A DNA stretch of 64,000 bases from Streptomyces litmocidini (GTDB lineage: Bacteria; Actinomycetota; Actinomycetes; Streptomycetales; Streptomycetaceae): positions 434,001-498,000 of the forward strand of contig NZ_BMTQ01000004.1 in assembly GCF_014649755.1 (NCBI RefSeq), given 5' to 3'. Positions 33,183 to 40,550 of the stretch are shown one piece after another (the stretch's first letter is position 1; every line of letters begins with the position of its first letter). A program made the translations under genes and the position numbers. Under the pieces are notes generated by a model that was not told where the DNA came from, ran no database searches, and saw only the letters and a program-made list of their open reading frames with translations.

Positions 33183-35507
33183 TCATTGGCGTGAGGAGGC
33201 GGCTTCCCGCCGCTCCTCGGACACCTCTATGACATCCGGGGTTCCCGCAGGGTTGTACGCGTCCTCCTTTTCGTTCTCGCTGATTCCGAAGCGGTCGTGG
33301 AAGCGGCGCAGCGGCCCCGGCGCCCACCAGGTGAGGCGGCCGGTCAGCTTCATCACGGAGGGGACCAGGAGGCTGCGGACGACCATCGCGTCCATGAGGA
33401 CGGCGAGGGCGACGCCGAGTCCGAGCATCTTCGTGTTGGTGACGCGGGAGGTGCCGATGGCGACCATGACGACGGCGAGGATCACGGCGGCGGCGGTGAT
33501 CAGGCCGCCGGTGCGGCGCAGTCCGAAGCGGACGGAGCGCTCGTGGTCGCCGGTGGCGTCGTACTCCTCCTTGATGCGGGAGAGCAGGAACACCCCGTAG
33601 TCCATGGAGAGTCCGAAGGCCACGCAGAACATGAGGACGGGCAGGGTGGTCTCGATGTCGCCGGTGGAGGTGAAGCCGAGGAAGCCGGCGAGGTGCCCCT
33701 CCTGGAAGACCCAGACGACGGCGCCGAACATCGCCGTGAGGCTGAGGGCGTTGAGGAGGACGGCCTGGACGGGGACGACGACGCTGCCGGTGAGCAGGAA
33801 GACGAGGAGCAGGGTGACGAGGACGATGATCCCGGCCGCCCAGGGCAGCCGCTCGGCTATGGCGTCCTTGGAGTCGACGAGGACGGCGGCCGGTCCGGTG
33901 ACGGAGGTCGCGAACGGCGCCTCGGCCGTGCGCAGTTCCCCGACGACCCGCTGGGCGTCGGCGCCGACGGTCTCGCCGTCGGGCACCACGGTGAAGTAGG
34001 CGGCGCCGCCGCCGGCGGTGACGGGCCCTTCGGCCCGGACGACGCCGTCGAGGGCGCCGATCCGCTCGCGGTAGTCGGCGTACTGGGCGGGGGTGGCGGC
34101 CCCTTCCGCGAGGACGGTGATGCCGCCTCCCGGGTTGCCGGGGAAGCCGTCCCGCAGCTCGTCCTGGACGACCCGGGAGGAGGCGGTGACGGGGAGCTGG
34201 CGGTCGTCGGCGGTGCCGAACCTCACGCCGAGGAAAGGCAGTCCGAGGAGGACGAGTCCGGCGGTGGTGACGACGGCGAAGACGGGTGCCCGGCGCATCA
34301 CCAGGGCGGCGGCCCTCCCCCAGCCCGCGCCGTCTCCGGCCTCCCTCGCCGCCCGGCCGCGCCGGAGGAGGCGCCGCAGGTCGAGGGCGTTGACCCGGTC
34401 GCCGAGCAGCACGAGGGCGGCCGGGAGCAGGGTGAGCGCGGCGGTGGCGGCGAGCAGGACGACGGCGATCCCGGCGTACGCGAAGGAGCGCAGGAAGTAC
34501 TGCGGGAAGACCAGCATCGCGGCGAGCGAGACGGCGACGGTCAGGGCGGAGAAGAGCACGGTCCGTCCGGCCGTGCGCAGGGTGGTGCGGACGGCGGTGT
34601 GCGTGTCGGCGCCGGCGGCGAGCTCCTCGCGGTAGCGGCGGACGACGAACAGGGCGTAGTCGATGGCGAGTCCGAGCCCGAGGGCGGTCGTCAGGTTCTG
34701 CGCGAAGACGGAGACGTCGGTGAGTTCGGTGATGCCGCGCAGGACGGCGTTGGTGCCGAGGATGGCGACGATGCCGACGCCCAGCGGCAGGAGGGCGGCG
34801 ACGGCGCTGCCGAAGACCATGACGAGCAGGACGAGGGTGACGGGCAGGGCGATGAGCTCGGCCCGCAGCAGGTCCTCCTGGATGACGGTCTGCATCTCGT
34901 GGCGGATGGCGAGTCCGCCGCCGAGGGAGACCTCGACGGGGCCGTGGGTGCCCCGGTAGGCGGGGGCGATCCGGTCGAGGACGGCGGCGGCGTCCTTCTC
35001 CTCGCCGGGTATGCGGGCGGCGATCACGGCCCGGCGGCCGTCCTCGGAGCGGAGGGCGGGCGAGCCGGTGGACCAGTAGGAGCCGACGCCCTCGACGCCC
35101 GGTTCGGCGTCGAGCCGCTCGGTGAGCCTCCGGGCCTCGGCGACGACGGCGGGGGCGTCGACGGGGGCGGCTCCCCTCGTGGCCCCGGCCGCTCCTGTGG
35201 CTCCGGCTCGCCCGGCGGGCTCGGCTCCCCGGGCGGGCTCGGCTCCGCTCGCGTCGACGAGGAGGAGCACGTTCGGCTGGGAGCCGGGGAACCTCCGCTC
35301 CAGTGCCTTGGTGGCGTACGTGGACTCGGCGGCCGGGTCCTCCCAGCCGCCGCTGCCCATGCGGTCGGCGACGCCGCCGCCCGCGAGGACGGCGAGGGCG
35401 GTGAGGACGAGGGCCACGAGGAGGGTGAGGCGCGGCCGGGCGGTGGCGAACCGCGTCCATCCGCCGCCACGCCCGCCCCCGGACGCCGATTTCTTGACTT
35501 CGGACAT
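33183..35507 (-). CDS. MMPL/RND-family membrane exporter
   Basis: A 774-residue transporter of the MMPL family, about twelve membrane helices in two halves with two large extracytoplasmic loops. 'LTVAVSLAAMLVFPQYFLRSFAYAG' and 'FGLSMDYGVFLLSRIKEEYD' (with the paired 'LGLAIDYALFVVRRYREEL') are the proton-relay helices carrying the conserved D-Y. MMPL proteins export lipids, siderophores or hydrophobic compounds by proton antiport. First gene of a likely four-gene operon with the propeller proteins. The first loop carries a low-complexity Ala/Gly/Pro stretch near residue 90. ATG at 35507 (AAGGGGAC upstream). Divergent tetR suggests repression. Confidence 0.88.
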   Translation of the reverse strand: MSEVKKSASGGGRGGGWTRFATARPRLTLLVALVLTALAVLAGGGVADRMGSGGWEDPAAESTYATKALERRFPGSQPNVLLLVDASGAEPARGAEPAGRAGATGAAGATRGAAPVDAPAVVAEARRLTERLDAEPGVEGVGSYWSTGSPALRSEDGRRAVIAARIPGEEKDAAAVLDRIAPAYRGTHGPVEVSLGGGLAIRHEMQTVIQEDLLRAELIALPVTLVLLVMVFGSAVAALLPLGVGIVAILGTNAVLRGITELTDVSVFAQNLTTALGLGLAIDYALFVVRRYREELAAGADTHTAVRTTLRTAGRTVLFSALTVAVSLAAMLVFPQYFLRSFAYAGIAVVLLAATAALTLLPAALVLLGDRVNALDLRRLLRRGRAAREAGDGAGWGRAAALVMRRAPVFAVVTTAGLVLLGLPFLGVRFGTADDRQLPVTASSRVVQDELRDGFPGNPGGGITVLAEGAATPAQYADYRERIGALDGVVRAEGPVTAGGGAAYFTVVPDGETVGADAQRVVGELRTAEAPFATSVTGPAAVLVDSKDAIAERLPWAAGIIVLVTLLLVFLLTGSVVVPVQAVLLNALSLTAMFGAVVWVFQEGHLAGFLGFTSTGDIETTLPVLMFCVAFGLSMDYGVFLLSRIKEEYDATGDHERSVRFGLRRTGGLITAAAVILAVVMVAIGTSRVTNTKMLGLGVALAVLMDAMVVRSLLVPSVMKLTGRLTWWAPGPLRRFHDRFGISENEKEDAYNPAGTPDVIEVSEERREAASSRQ

Positions 35508-35586
35508 GACGCGGTGTCCCCTTCACCGTGGCCCCCGCACGCGCTTCCCGGCAGGTCGCGGAGGCCGCCCATTGCCATAGACTGGC

Positions 35587-35610
35587 AAACACGAGTGATC
35601 ACTCGCGTTT
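35587..35610. promoter_or_regulatory. 24-bp palindrome, probable TetR operator 1
   Basis: AAACACGAGTG at 35587 and CACTCGCGTTT ending at 35610 are reverse complements except for one position pair, centred on GATC. It lies in the 164-bp space between the MMPL and TetR genes. The TetR assignment is by position. Confidence 0.7.
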
Positions 35611-35616
35611 TTCAAG

Positions 35617-35639
35617 AATGCGAGCGACCTCTCGTGTTT
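35617..35639. promoter_or_regulatory. Second, weaker copy of the operator
   Basis: AATGCGAG (35617-35624) and CTCGTGTTT (35631-35639) repeat the half-sites of the upstream palindrome. Its centre is about 30 bp, nearly three helical turns, from the first, so two TetR dimers could sit on the same face of the DNA. It ends 33 bp before the tetR start. Confidence 0.6.
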
Positions 35640-35671
35640 GTCAAACGTGCCGAGGAGAGCCGGGGACAGCC

Positions 35672-36325
35672 ATGTCCGGAGACGTGTCCGAAGAACCGAA
35701 GCCGCGCCGCCGCCAGGCCCGTGGCGAACGCCGCATCGCGCAGCTGCTCCAGGCCGCCGCGAGGGTCTTCTGCGCCTCGGGGTACACGGCGACCAGCACC
35801 AACGCGATCGCCCGGGAGGCGAGCGTCTCGCCCGGCACGCTCTACCAGTACTTCCCGAACAAGGAGGCCATCGCCATAGAGCTCGGCGAGCGCCTCCTGA
35901 ACGAGATGCGGGAGGCCCACGGCCAGGCGTTCACCCCGGAGAACCTCGCCCTGCCGCTGCCCGAGATGCTGGACGTCGTGGTCGATCCGCTGATCGCGTT
36001 CAACTGCGAGAACCCGGTCTTCCTCGCCCTGATGCACGGCTCCGAGGTGCCCGGCCGGATCGCCGAGGAGCACGACGCCCTGCACGCCGGCCTGCTGGCC
36101 TCGGTGCAGGAGGTGATCGGCCACTACGCCCCGGGGCTCTCCGCCGCCGACCGCGCCCGGATCGCCAACATGACCTTCGCGATCTTCAAGGGCGGACTGG
36201 GGCTCGTCCTGGCCGCGCCCGAGGGCCCCGAGCGGGACGCGACGGTCGCCGAGCTGAAGGCCGTCCTGCTGCGCTACCTCTGCCCGCTGGCCGGGACACC
36301 GGTCACCACGCCTCCGCCCCGCTGA
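35672..36325 (+). CDS. TetR-family regulator
   Basis: A 217-residue repressor. Residues about 15-60 form the TetR helix-turn-helix ('IAQLLQAAARVFCASGYTATSTNAIAREA', then 'VSPGTLYQYFPNKEAIAIEL'); the rest is a helical ligand domain. ATG at 35672 after GGGGACAGCC. Divergent from the MMPL exporter gene with two matching palindromes between them, the classic arrangement for an inducible exporter; it probably also represses itself. The 3' end overlaps the convergent antiporter gene by 23 bp. Confidence 0.9.
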   Translation: MSGDVSEEPKPRRRQARGERRIAQLLQAAARVFCASGYTATSTNAIAREASVSPGTLYQYFPNKEAIAIELGERLLNEMREAHGQAFTPENLALPLPEMLDVVVDPLIAFNCENPVFLALMHGSEVPGRIAEEHDALHAGLLASVQEVIGHYAPGLSAADRARIANMTFAIFKGGLGLVLAAPEGPERDATVAELKAVLLRYLCPLAGTPVTTPPPR

Positions 36326-37535
36326 CCGACTCCGGGGGCCGCGCCCCCTCGCCGGGGCCCGCCCCCGGCCCCGTCCGCGCCCGCAGCTTCATCGCGAGCA
36401 GCGGGAAGAGGAGCACGGAGAGCATGGCGGCCCCGACGAGCGCCGCCGCCTCGCCGGCCGTCATCTCCTTGTCGTCCACACCGATGGTCGTGATGGCGAC
36501 GACGAGCGGCAGCGCCGTGGAGCCGTACAGGACGAGGCCGCGCCGGTCCCCGCGGCCGAGGTCGCGCGGGGCGAGGAACCGGATCGGCCCGCCGCGCACG
36601 ACCAGGAAGAGCGCCAGGAAGACCGGCAGCAGGAGCAGGGTCCGGCCCCCGCCGAGGAGCGAGTCGAGGTCGAACTCGATCCCGGTGACGACGAAGAAGA
36701 CCGGGACGAGGAAGCCGAAGCCGACGCCCTCGACCTTCTCCAGGATCTGCGGCCCGGATTCGGGCGCGGCCCCGGTCAGCACGAGCCGGGTGATGAGTCC
36801 GGCCGCGAAGGCGCCGAGCAGCACGTCGAGCCCGAGGGCCGTCGACGCCCCGAGCATCAGGGCGAGCAGCAGGAAGACGAAGCGGACCGCGAACTGGCCG
36901 CTGCTGTGCAGGGTCCTGGCGATGACCTTCGAGAACCACGGCGGGCGGGGCCGCAGCGCCCAGAGGACGGCCGCCGCCGTGAGCGCGGCGAAGACCGCGA
37001 GGACGGCGGTGGACTCGGCGGCGCCCCGCCCGCTGAGCAGCAGTGCCATCGCGATGATCGGGCCGAACTCGCCGACCGCCCCGAAGGCCATGACGACCGA
37101 GCCGAACCGTCCGTGGAGGTCGCCCGCGTCCCGCAGCACCGGCAGGACGGTGCCGAGCGCGGTGCTGGTCAGGGCGACGCCGATGAAGACGCCCTTGGTG
37201 TAGCCGCCGCCGAGCAGGACGCCGGTGGCGAGCCCGAGGCCGAGGGCGATCACCCAGGCCCACACGGAGCGCCGGAGGGTGTCCCCGCGGACCTTGCCGA
37301 ACTCGATCTCGTACCCGGCGAGGAAGATCAGCATGGTGAGCCCGAGCTGGGAGAGTCCGTCGATCAGCGCGTCGGGCCGGGCCCAGTCGAGGACGTCGGG
37401 GCCGATGAGGATGCCGAGCAGGATCTCGAAGATGACGAGGGGGACGGGGAGCCTGCGCCCCACCGCGTAGGCGAGCAGCGGCGCCAGGACGGCGATCGCC
37501 ATGATCAGGATGAGCGTGCTCCCCGAATGCGACAT
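36303..37535 (-). CDS. CPA2-family cation:proton antiporter
   Basis: A 410-residue membrane protein with about twelve helices. 'PVPLVIFEILLGILIGPDVLDW', 'LGLTMLIFLAGYEIEF', 'TSTALGTVLPVL' and 'GFLVPVFFVVTGIEFDLDSL' are the landmarks of Kef/CPA2 exchangers. It lacks the C-terminal NAD-binding domain of KefB/KefC, ending in a short Pro/Gly-rich tail. It exchanges a monovalent cation for protons across the membrane. ATG at 37535; not obviously in an operon. Confidence 0.88.
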   Translation of the reverse strand: MSHSGSTLILIMAIAVLAPLLAYAVGRRLPVPLVIFEILLGILIGPDVLDWARPDALIDGLSQLGLTMLIFLAGYEIEFGKVRGDTLRRSVWAWVIALGLGLATGVLLGGGYTKGVFIGVALTSTALGTVLPVLRDAGDLHGRFGSVVMAFGAVGEFGPIIAMALLLSGRGAAESTAVLAVFAALTAAAVLWALRPRPPWFSKVIARTLHSSGQFAVRFVFLLLALMLGASTALGLDVLLGAFAAGLITRLVLTGAAPESGPQILEKVEGVGFGFLVPVFFVVTGIEFDLDSLLGGGRTLLLLPVFLALFLVVRGGPIRFLAPRDLGRGDRRGLVLYGSTALPLVVAITTIGVDDKEMTAGEAAALVGAAMLSVLLFPLLAMKLRARTGPGAGPGEGARPPESVSGAEAW

Positions 37536-37607
37536 GTCGGGTATTTACCATGGACTCCGGGCGGAACCCGGCCGCCCTGCCCACCCCGGCCGCCCCCGAC
37601 TGGAATT

Positions 37608-37626
37608 TATACCCCCTAGGGGTATA
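37608..37626. promoter_or_regulatory. CsoR-type copper operator
   Basis: TATACCCCCTAGGGGTATA, a near-perfect dyad of the well-known CsoR box (ATACCCCnnnGGGGTAT). Centred about 53 bp upstream of copZ. The right half can double as a -10 (TATAGG at 37623-37628), so CsoR binding would block transcription until Cu(I) is bound. csoR itself is not in this window. Confidence 0.88.
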
Positions 37627-37669
37627 GGCTCGTGGACGTAAGACCCTGAATCCCCAGGAGGAGAGCGCC

Positions 37670-37894
37670 ATGTCCGCAGAGACGAAGACCGAACTCACCA
37701 CCGTCTACCAGGTGAAGGGCATGACCTGCGGCCACTGCGAGGGCGCGGTCTCCAGCGAGATCTCCGCGATCCCGGGCGTCTCCTCCGTCACCGCCGTCGC
37801 CAAGACCGGCGAGGTCACCGTCGTCTCCGCCGCCGCCCTCGACCGCGAGGCCGTCGCCGCCGCCGTGGACGAGGCCGGCTACGAGCTGGTCTGA
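37670..37894 (+). CDS. copZ: Copper chaperone, heavy-metal-associated domain
   Basis: A 74-residue HMA-domain protein with Cu(I)-binding 'GMTCGHCEGAV' in the first loop and the typical 'VDEAGYELV' end. It carries Cu(I) in the cytoplasm to the CopA ATPase encoded next. ATG at 37670 with AGGAGGAG upstream. Controlled by the CsoR-type box at 37608-37626; followed by an intercistronic hairpin before copA. Confidence 0.93.
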   Translation: MSAETKTELTTVYQVKGMTCGHCEGAVSSEISAIPGVSSVTAVAKTGEVTVVSAAALDREAVAAAVDEAGYELV

Positions 37895-37915
37895 CCACCC
37901 GCCGGACAGGCGTCG

Positions 37916-37946
37916 CAGGGCCGTACCGTGGTCGGGTACGGCCCTG
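37916..37946 (+). terminator. Intercistronic hairpin between copZ and copA
   Basis: A perfect 12-bp stem (37916-37927 with 37935-37946) and 7-nt loop, followed by CTCCCCTTT. Located 22 bp after the copZ stop and 21 bp before copA. It may act as a partial terminator or 3' stabiliser, letting CopZ be made in excess over CopA. Confidence 0.65.
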
Positions 37947-37966
37947 CTCCCCTTTGGAACCCGCAC

Positions 37967-40180
37967 ATGCCAAGCACCACCGTCACCGAGCTGACGATCG
38001 GCGGGATGACCTGCGCCTCCTGCGCCGCCCGCGTCGAGAAGAAGCTCAACCGGATGGACGGCGTCAGCGCCACCGTCAACTACGCCACCGAGAAGGCGCG
38101 CGTCGAGCACGCGCCGGACGTCGGCGTCGACGAGCTGATCGCCACCGTCGTGAAGACCGGCTACACCGCCGAGGAGCCCGCCCCTCCGGTGGAAGAACCG
38201 GACGGGCCCGACGAGCCGGAGGACCCCGAGCTCGCCTCCCTCCGGCAGCGGCTCACCGTCTCCGCGCTCCTCGCGGCGCCCGTGGTCCTGCTCGCCATGA
38301 TCCCCTCGCTCCAGTTCGACGACTGGCAGTGGCTCTCGCTCACCCTCGCCTCCCCCGTCGTCGTCTGGGGCGGACTGCCCTTCCACCGGGCCGCCTGGAC
38401 CAACCTCCGGCACGGCGCCGCCACCATGGACACCCTCGTCTCGGTCGGCACCCTGGCGGCCTACGGCTGGTCGCTCTGGGCCCTCTTCCTCGGCGACGCC
38501 GGCATGCCGGGCATGCGGCACGGCTTCGACCTCACCGCCGACCGCGCCCACGCCTCCTCCGCGATCTACCTGGAGGTCGCCGCCGGGGTCGTCGCCTTCA
38601 TCCTCCTCGGCCGCTACCTGGAGGCCCGCGCCAAGCGGAAGGCCGGCTCCGCGCTGCGGGCCCTGATGGAGCTCGGCGCCAAGGACGTGGCGGTCCTCAG
38701 GGAGGGCAAGGAGGTGCGGGTGCCGGTCGGCGACCTCCGGACCGGCGACCACTTCGTCGTACGCCCCGGGGAGAAGATCGCCACCGACGGCACCGTCGCC
38801 GAGGGCGCCTCCGCCGTCGACGCCTCCCTGCTCACCGGCGAGTCGCTGCCCCTGGACGTCGCCCCCGGCTCCCCCGTCACCGGCGGCTGCGTCAACGTCT
38901 CCGGCCGGCTCGTCGTCGAGGCGACCCGGGTCGGCACCGACACGCGGCTGGCCCGCATCGCACGGCTCGTCGAGGAGGCCCAGAGCGGCAAGGCCGAGGT
39001 GCAGCGGCTCGCCGACCGGATCTCCGCCGTCTTCGTCCCGGCGGTCCTCCTCGTCGCCCTCGCCACCCTCGTGACCTGGCTCCTCCTGACGGACGACGTC
39101 ACCGCCTCCTTCACCGCCGCCGTCGCCGTCCTGATCATCGCCTGCCCCTGCGCCCTCGGCCTGGCCACCCCGACCGCCCTCATGGTCGGCACCGGCCGCG
39201 GCGCCCAGCTCGGCATCCTCATCAAGGGCCCCGAAGTGCTGGAGTCCACCCGCCGCGTCGACACGGTCGTCCTCGACAAGACCGGGACGGTCACCACCGG
39301 CCGGATGCGGCTGACGGGCGTGCACGTGCACGGCGGGCGGTACGGCACCGACTCCGCCGACGAGACCGAGCTGCTGCGCCTCGCGGGCGCCCTGGAGCAC
39401 TCCTCCGAGCACCCGGTCGCCCGCGCGATCGCGGCCGGCGCCGCCGAGCGCTGCGGGGAGCTGCCCACGCCGAAGACCTTCGAGAACGTGCCCGGCCTCG
39501 GCGTGCGCGGCTCCGTCGACGGCCGGCTCGTCCTCGTCGGGCGCGCCGCCCTGCTCGCGTCCGAGGGCGTCGAGGCGCCCGCGACGACGGAGCCCGGCGC
39601 CGTCCACGTCGCCTGGGACGGGGTGGCCCGGGGCACCCTGACCGTCGCCGACGCCGTCAAGGACACCAGCGCCGAGGCGGTCGCCCGGCTGCGGGCCCTG
39701 GGACTGCGGCCGGTGCTGCTCACCGGGGACCACCGGGCGGTCGCGGAGGCGGTCGCCGCCGAGGTGGGCATCGACGAGGTGATCGCGGAGGTGCTGCCCG
39801 AGGAGAAGGCCGAGGTGGTCCGGCGGCTCCAGGACGAGGGCCGTACGGTCGCGATGGTGGGCGACGGGGTGAACGACGCCGCCGCGCTCGCCACGGCCGA
39901 CCTGGGGCTCGCGATGGGGACCGGCACCGACGCGGCGATCGAGGCGAGCGACCTGACCCTGGTCCGGGGCGACCTCCGGGTCGCGGCGGACGCCATCCGG
40001 CTCGCCCGGCGGACCCTGGCGACGATCCGGGGGAACCTGGGCTGGGCCTTCGGCTACAACCTCGCCGCGCTGCCCCTCGCGGCGGCCGGACTCCTCAACC
40101 CGATGATCGCGGGCCTGGCCATGGCCCTTTCGTCCGTCTTCGTCGTGTCCAACAGCCTGCGACTGCGTCGGTTCACGTGA
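37967..40180 (+). CDS. copA: Cu(I)-exporting P1B-type ATPase
   Basis: A 737-residue copper pump. One N-terminal HMA domain with 'GGMTCASCAARVEKKL'; then eight membrane helices, actuator 'LLTGESLP', ion-site 'IIACPCALGLATPTALMVG' (CPC at residues 393-395), phosphorylation 'DKTGT' (Asp 437), 'EHSSEHPVA' nucleotide site and 'MVGDGVNDAAAL' hinge. It exports Cu(I) with ATP hydrolysis. Start taken at ATG 37967 rather than GTG 37928, which lies inside the hairpin loop. A Glu/Pro-rich linker follows the HMA domain. Confidence 0.94.
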   Translation: MPSTTVTELTIGGMTCASCAARVEKKLNRMDGVSATVNYATEKARVEHAPDVGVDELIATVVKTGYTAEEPAPPVEEPDGPDEPEDPELASLRQRLTVSALLAAPVVLLAMIPSLQFDDWQWLSLTLASPVVVWGGLPFHRAAWTNLRHGAATMDTLVSVGTLAAYGWSLWALFLGDAGMPGMRHGFDLTADRAHASSAIYLEVAAGVVAFILLGRYLEARAKRKAGSALRALMELGAKDVAVLREGKEVRVPVGDLRTGDHFVVRPGEKIATDGTVAEGASAVDASLLTGESLPLDVAPGSPVTGGCVNVSGRLVVEATRVGTDTRLARIARLVEEAQSGKAEVQRLADRISAVFVPAVLLVALATLVTWLLLTDDVTASFTAAVAVLIIACPCALGLATPTALMVGTGRGAQLGILIKGPEVLESTRRVDTVVLDKTGTVTTGRMRLTGVHVHGGRYGTDSADETELLRLAGALEHSSEHPVARAIAAGAAERCGELPTPKTFENVPGLGVRGSVDGRLVLVGRAALLASEGVEAPATTEPGAVHVAWDGVARGTLTVADAVKDTSAEAVARLRALGLRPVLLTGDHRAVAEAVAAEVGIDEVIAEVLPEEKAEVVRRLQDEGRTVAMVGDGVNDAAALATADLGLAMGTGTDAAIEASDLTLVRGDLRVAADAIRLARRTLATIRGNLGWAFGYNLAALPLAAAGLLNPMIAGLAMALSSVFVVSNSLRLRRFT

Positions 40181-40207
40181 ATTCACCCACGTGTGACGCA
40201 CAGGACC

Positions 40208-40236
40208 TTCACAAAGAGATCTAGATCACAGATATT
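40208..40236 (+). promoter_or_regulatory. Possible promoter pointing toward citA region
   Basis: TTCACA (40208-40213) and GATATT (40231-40236) are 17 bp apart, in the only AT-rich stretch of the gap. A start near 40243 would give a transcript of about 260 nt up to the U-tailed hairpin ending at 40501-40505. Confidence 0.4.
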
Positions 40237-40288
40237 GGGGGGTAACCATCTGGGCTGTTCGCGAGTCTAAGTGGGCGATGCCAAGAAC

Positions 40289-40325
40289 GTCTTGGGGGAC
40301 GTTCATGGGATGTCTTGGGGGACGT
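40289..40325. repeat. Two 14-bp direct repeats, 23-bp period
   Basis: GTCTTGGGGGACGT occurs at 40289-40302 and again at 40312-40325. The first copy overlaps a small dyad CCAAGA/TCTTGG (40281-40295). They may be regulator-binding repeats or elements of an RNA. Confidence 0.6.
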
Positions 40326-40409
40326 CCCAGGCAAGCGCGGCCGGGGCACGTGCTCGGGGAGCTTTGAGCGGCCCTCCCGTACGTACCCCGGCAGACCGCG
40401 CGCCAGACG

Positions 40410-40505
40410 CCCGGCCCGGATCCCGTGGGGGGAATCCGCACCGGGACATGGAAAGCGCCCCGCTCGCCGACCCGTGGGGGGATCGGTGGCGGGGCGCTTT
40501 TCGCT
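40410..40505 (-). ncRNA. 6C-like structured RNA: two hairpins with identical C6-containing loops
   Basis: On the minus strand two hairpins occur in tandem. The first (40501-40452) has a 12-bp perfect base stem (GCGGGGCGCTTT type) with an inner CCGA/TCGG helix; the second (40445-40410) has CCCGG..CGGAT pairing with ATCCG..CCGGG. Both inner loops are the identical 12-mer TCCCCCCACGGG (40482-40471 and 40433-40422). Two neighbouring hairpins each displaying at least six C's define the actinobacterial 6C RNA as I remember it. It lies 45 nt past the citA stop. The outer stem of the first hairpin, followed by TTTT on the plus strand, could equally be a plus-strand terminator. Strand and identity are inferred. 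Confidence 0.5.
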
Positions 40506-40550
40506 CGAGCGGACGACCGCGACCGGCGATCGGCTGCCGGCGGTCGGCGA

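Larger units (their letters stand above)
40181..40409 (+). other. Intergenic region with promoter and direct repeats, possible small transcript
   Basis: This part of the 370-bp copA-citA gap is less GC-rich at its left end and holds a palindrome GATCTAGATC (40218-40227), a promoter-like pair (40208-40236) and two 14-bp direct repeats (40289-40325). A 29-codon frame starts at ATG 40279 (begins 'MPRTSWGTFMGCLGGRP') and another starts at GTG 40271. Neither has a good ribosome site. I cannot tell a peptide gene from a non-coding RNA. Confidence 0.35.

Noticed and set aside
37928..37966. GTG 37928 as the copA start
   Set aside because: The codon lies in the loop of a perfect hairpin and the extra residues have no family similarity; ATG 37967 fits better.
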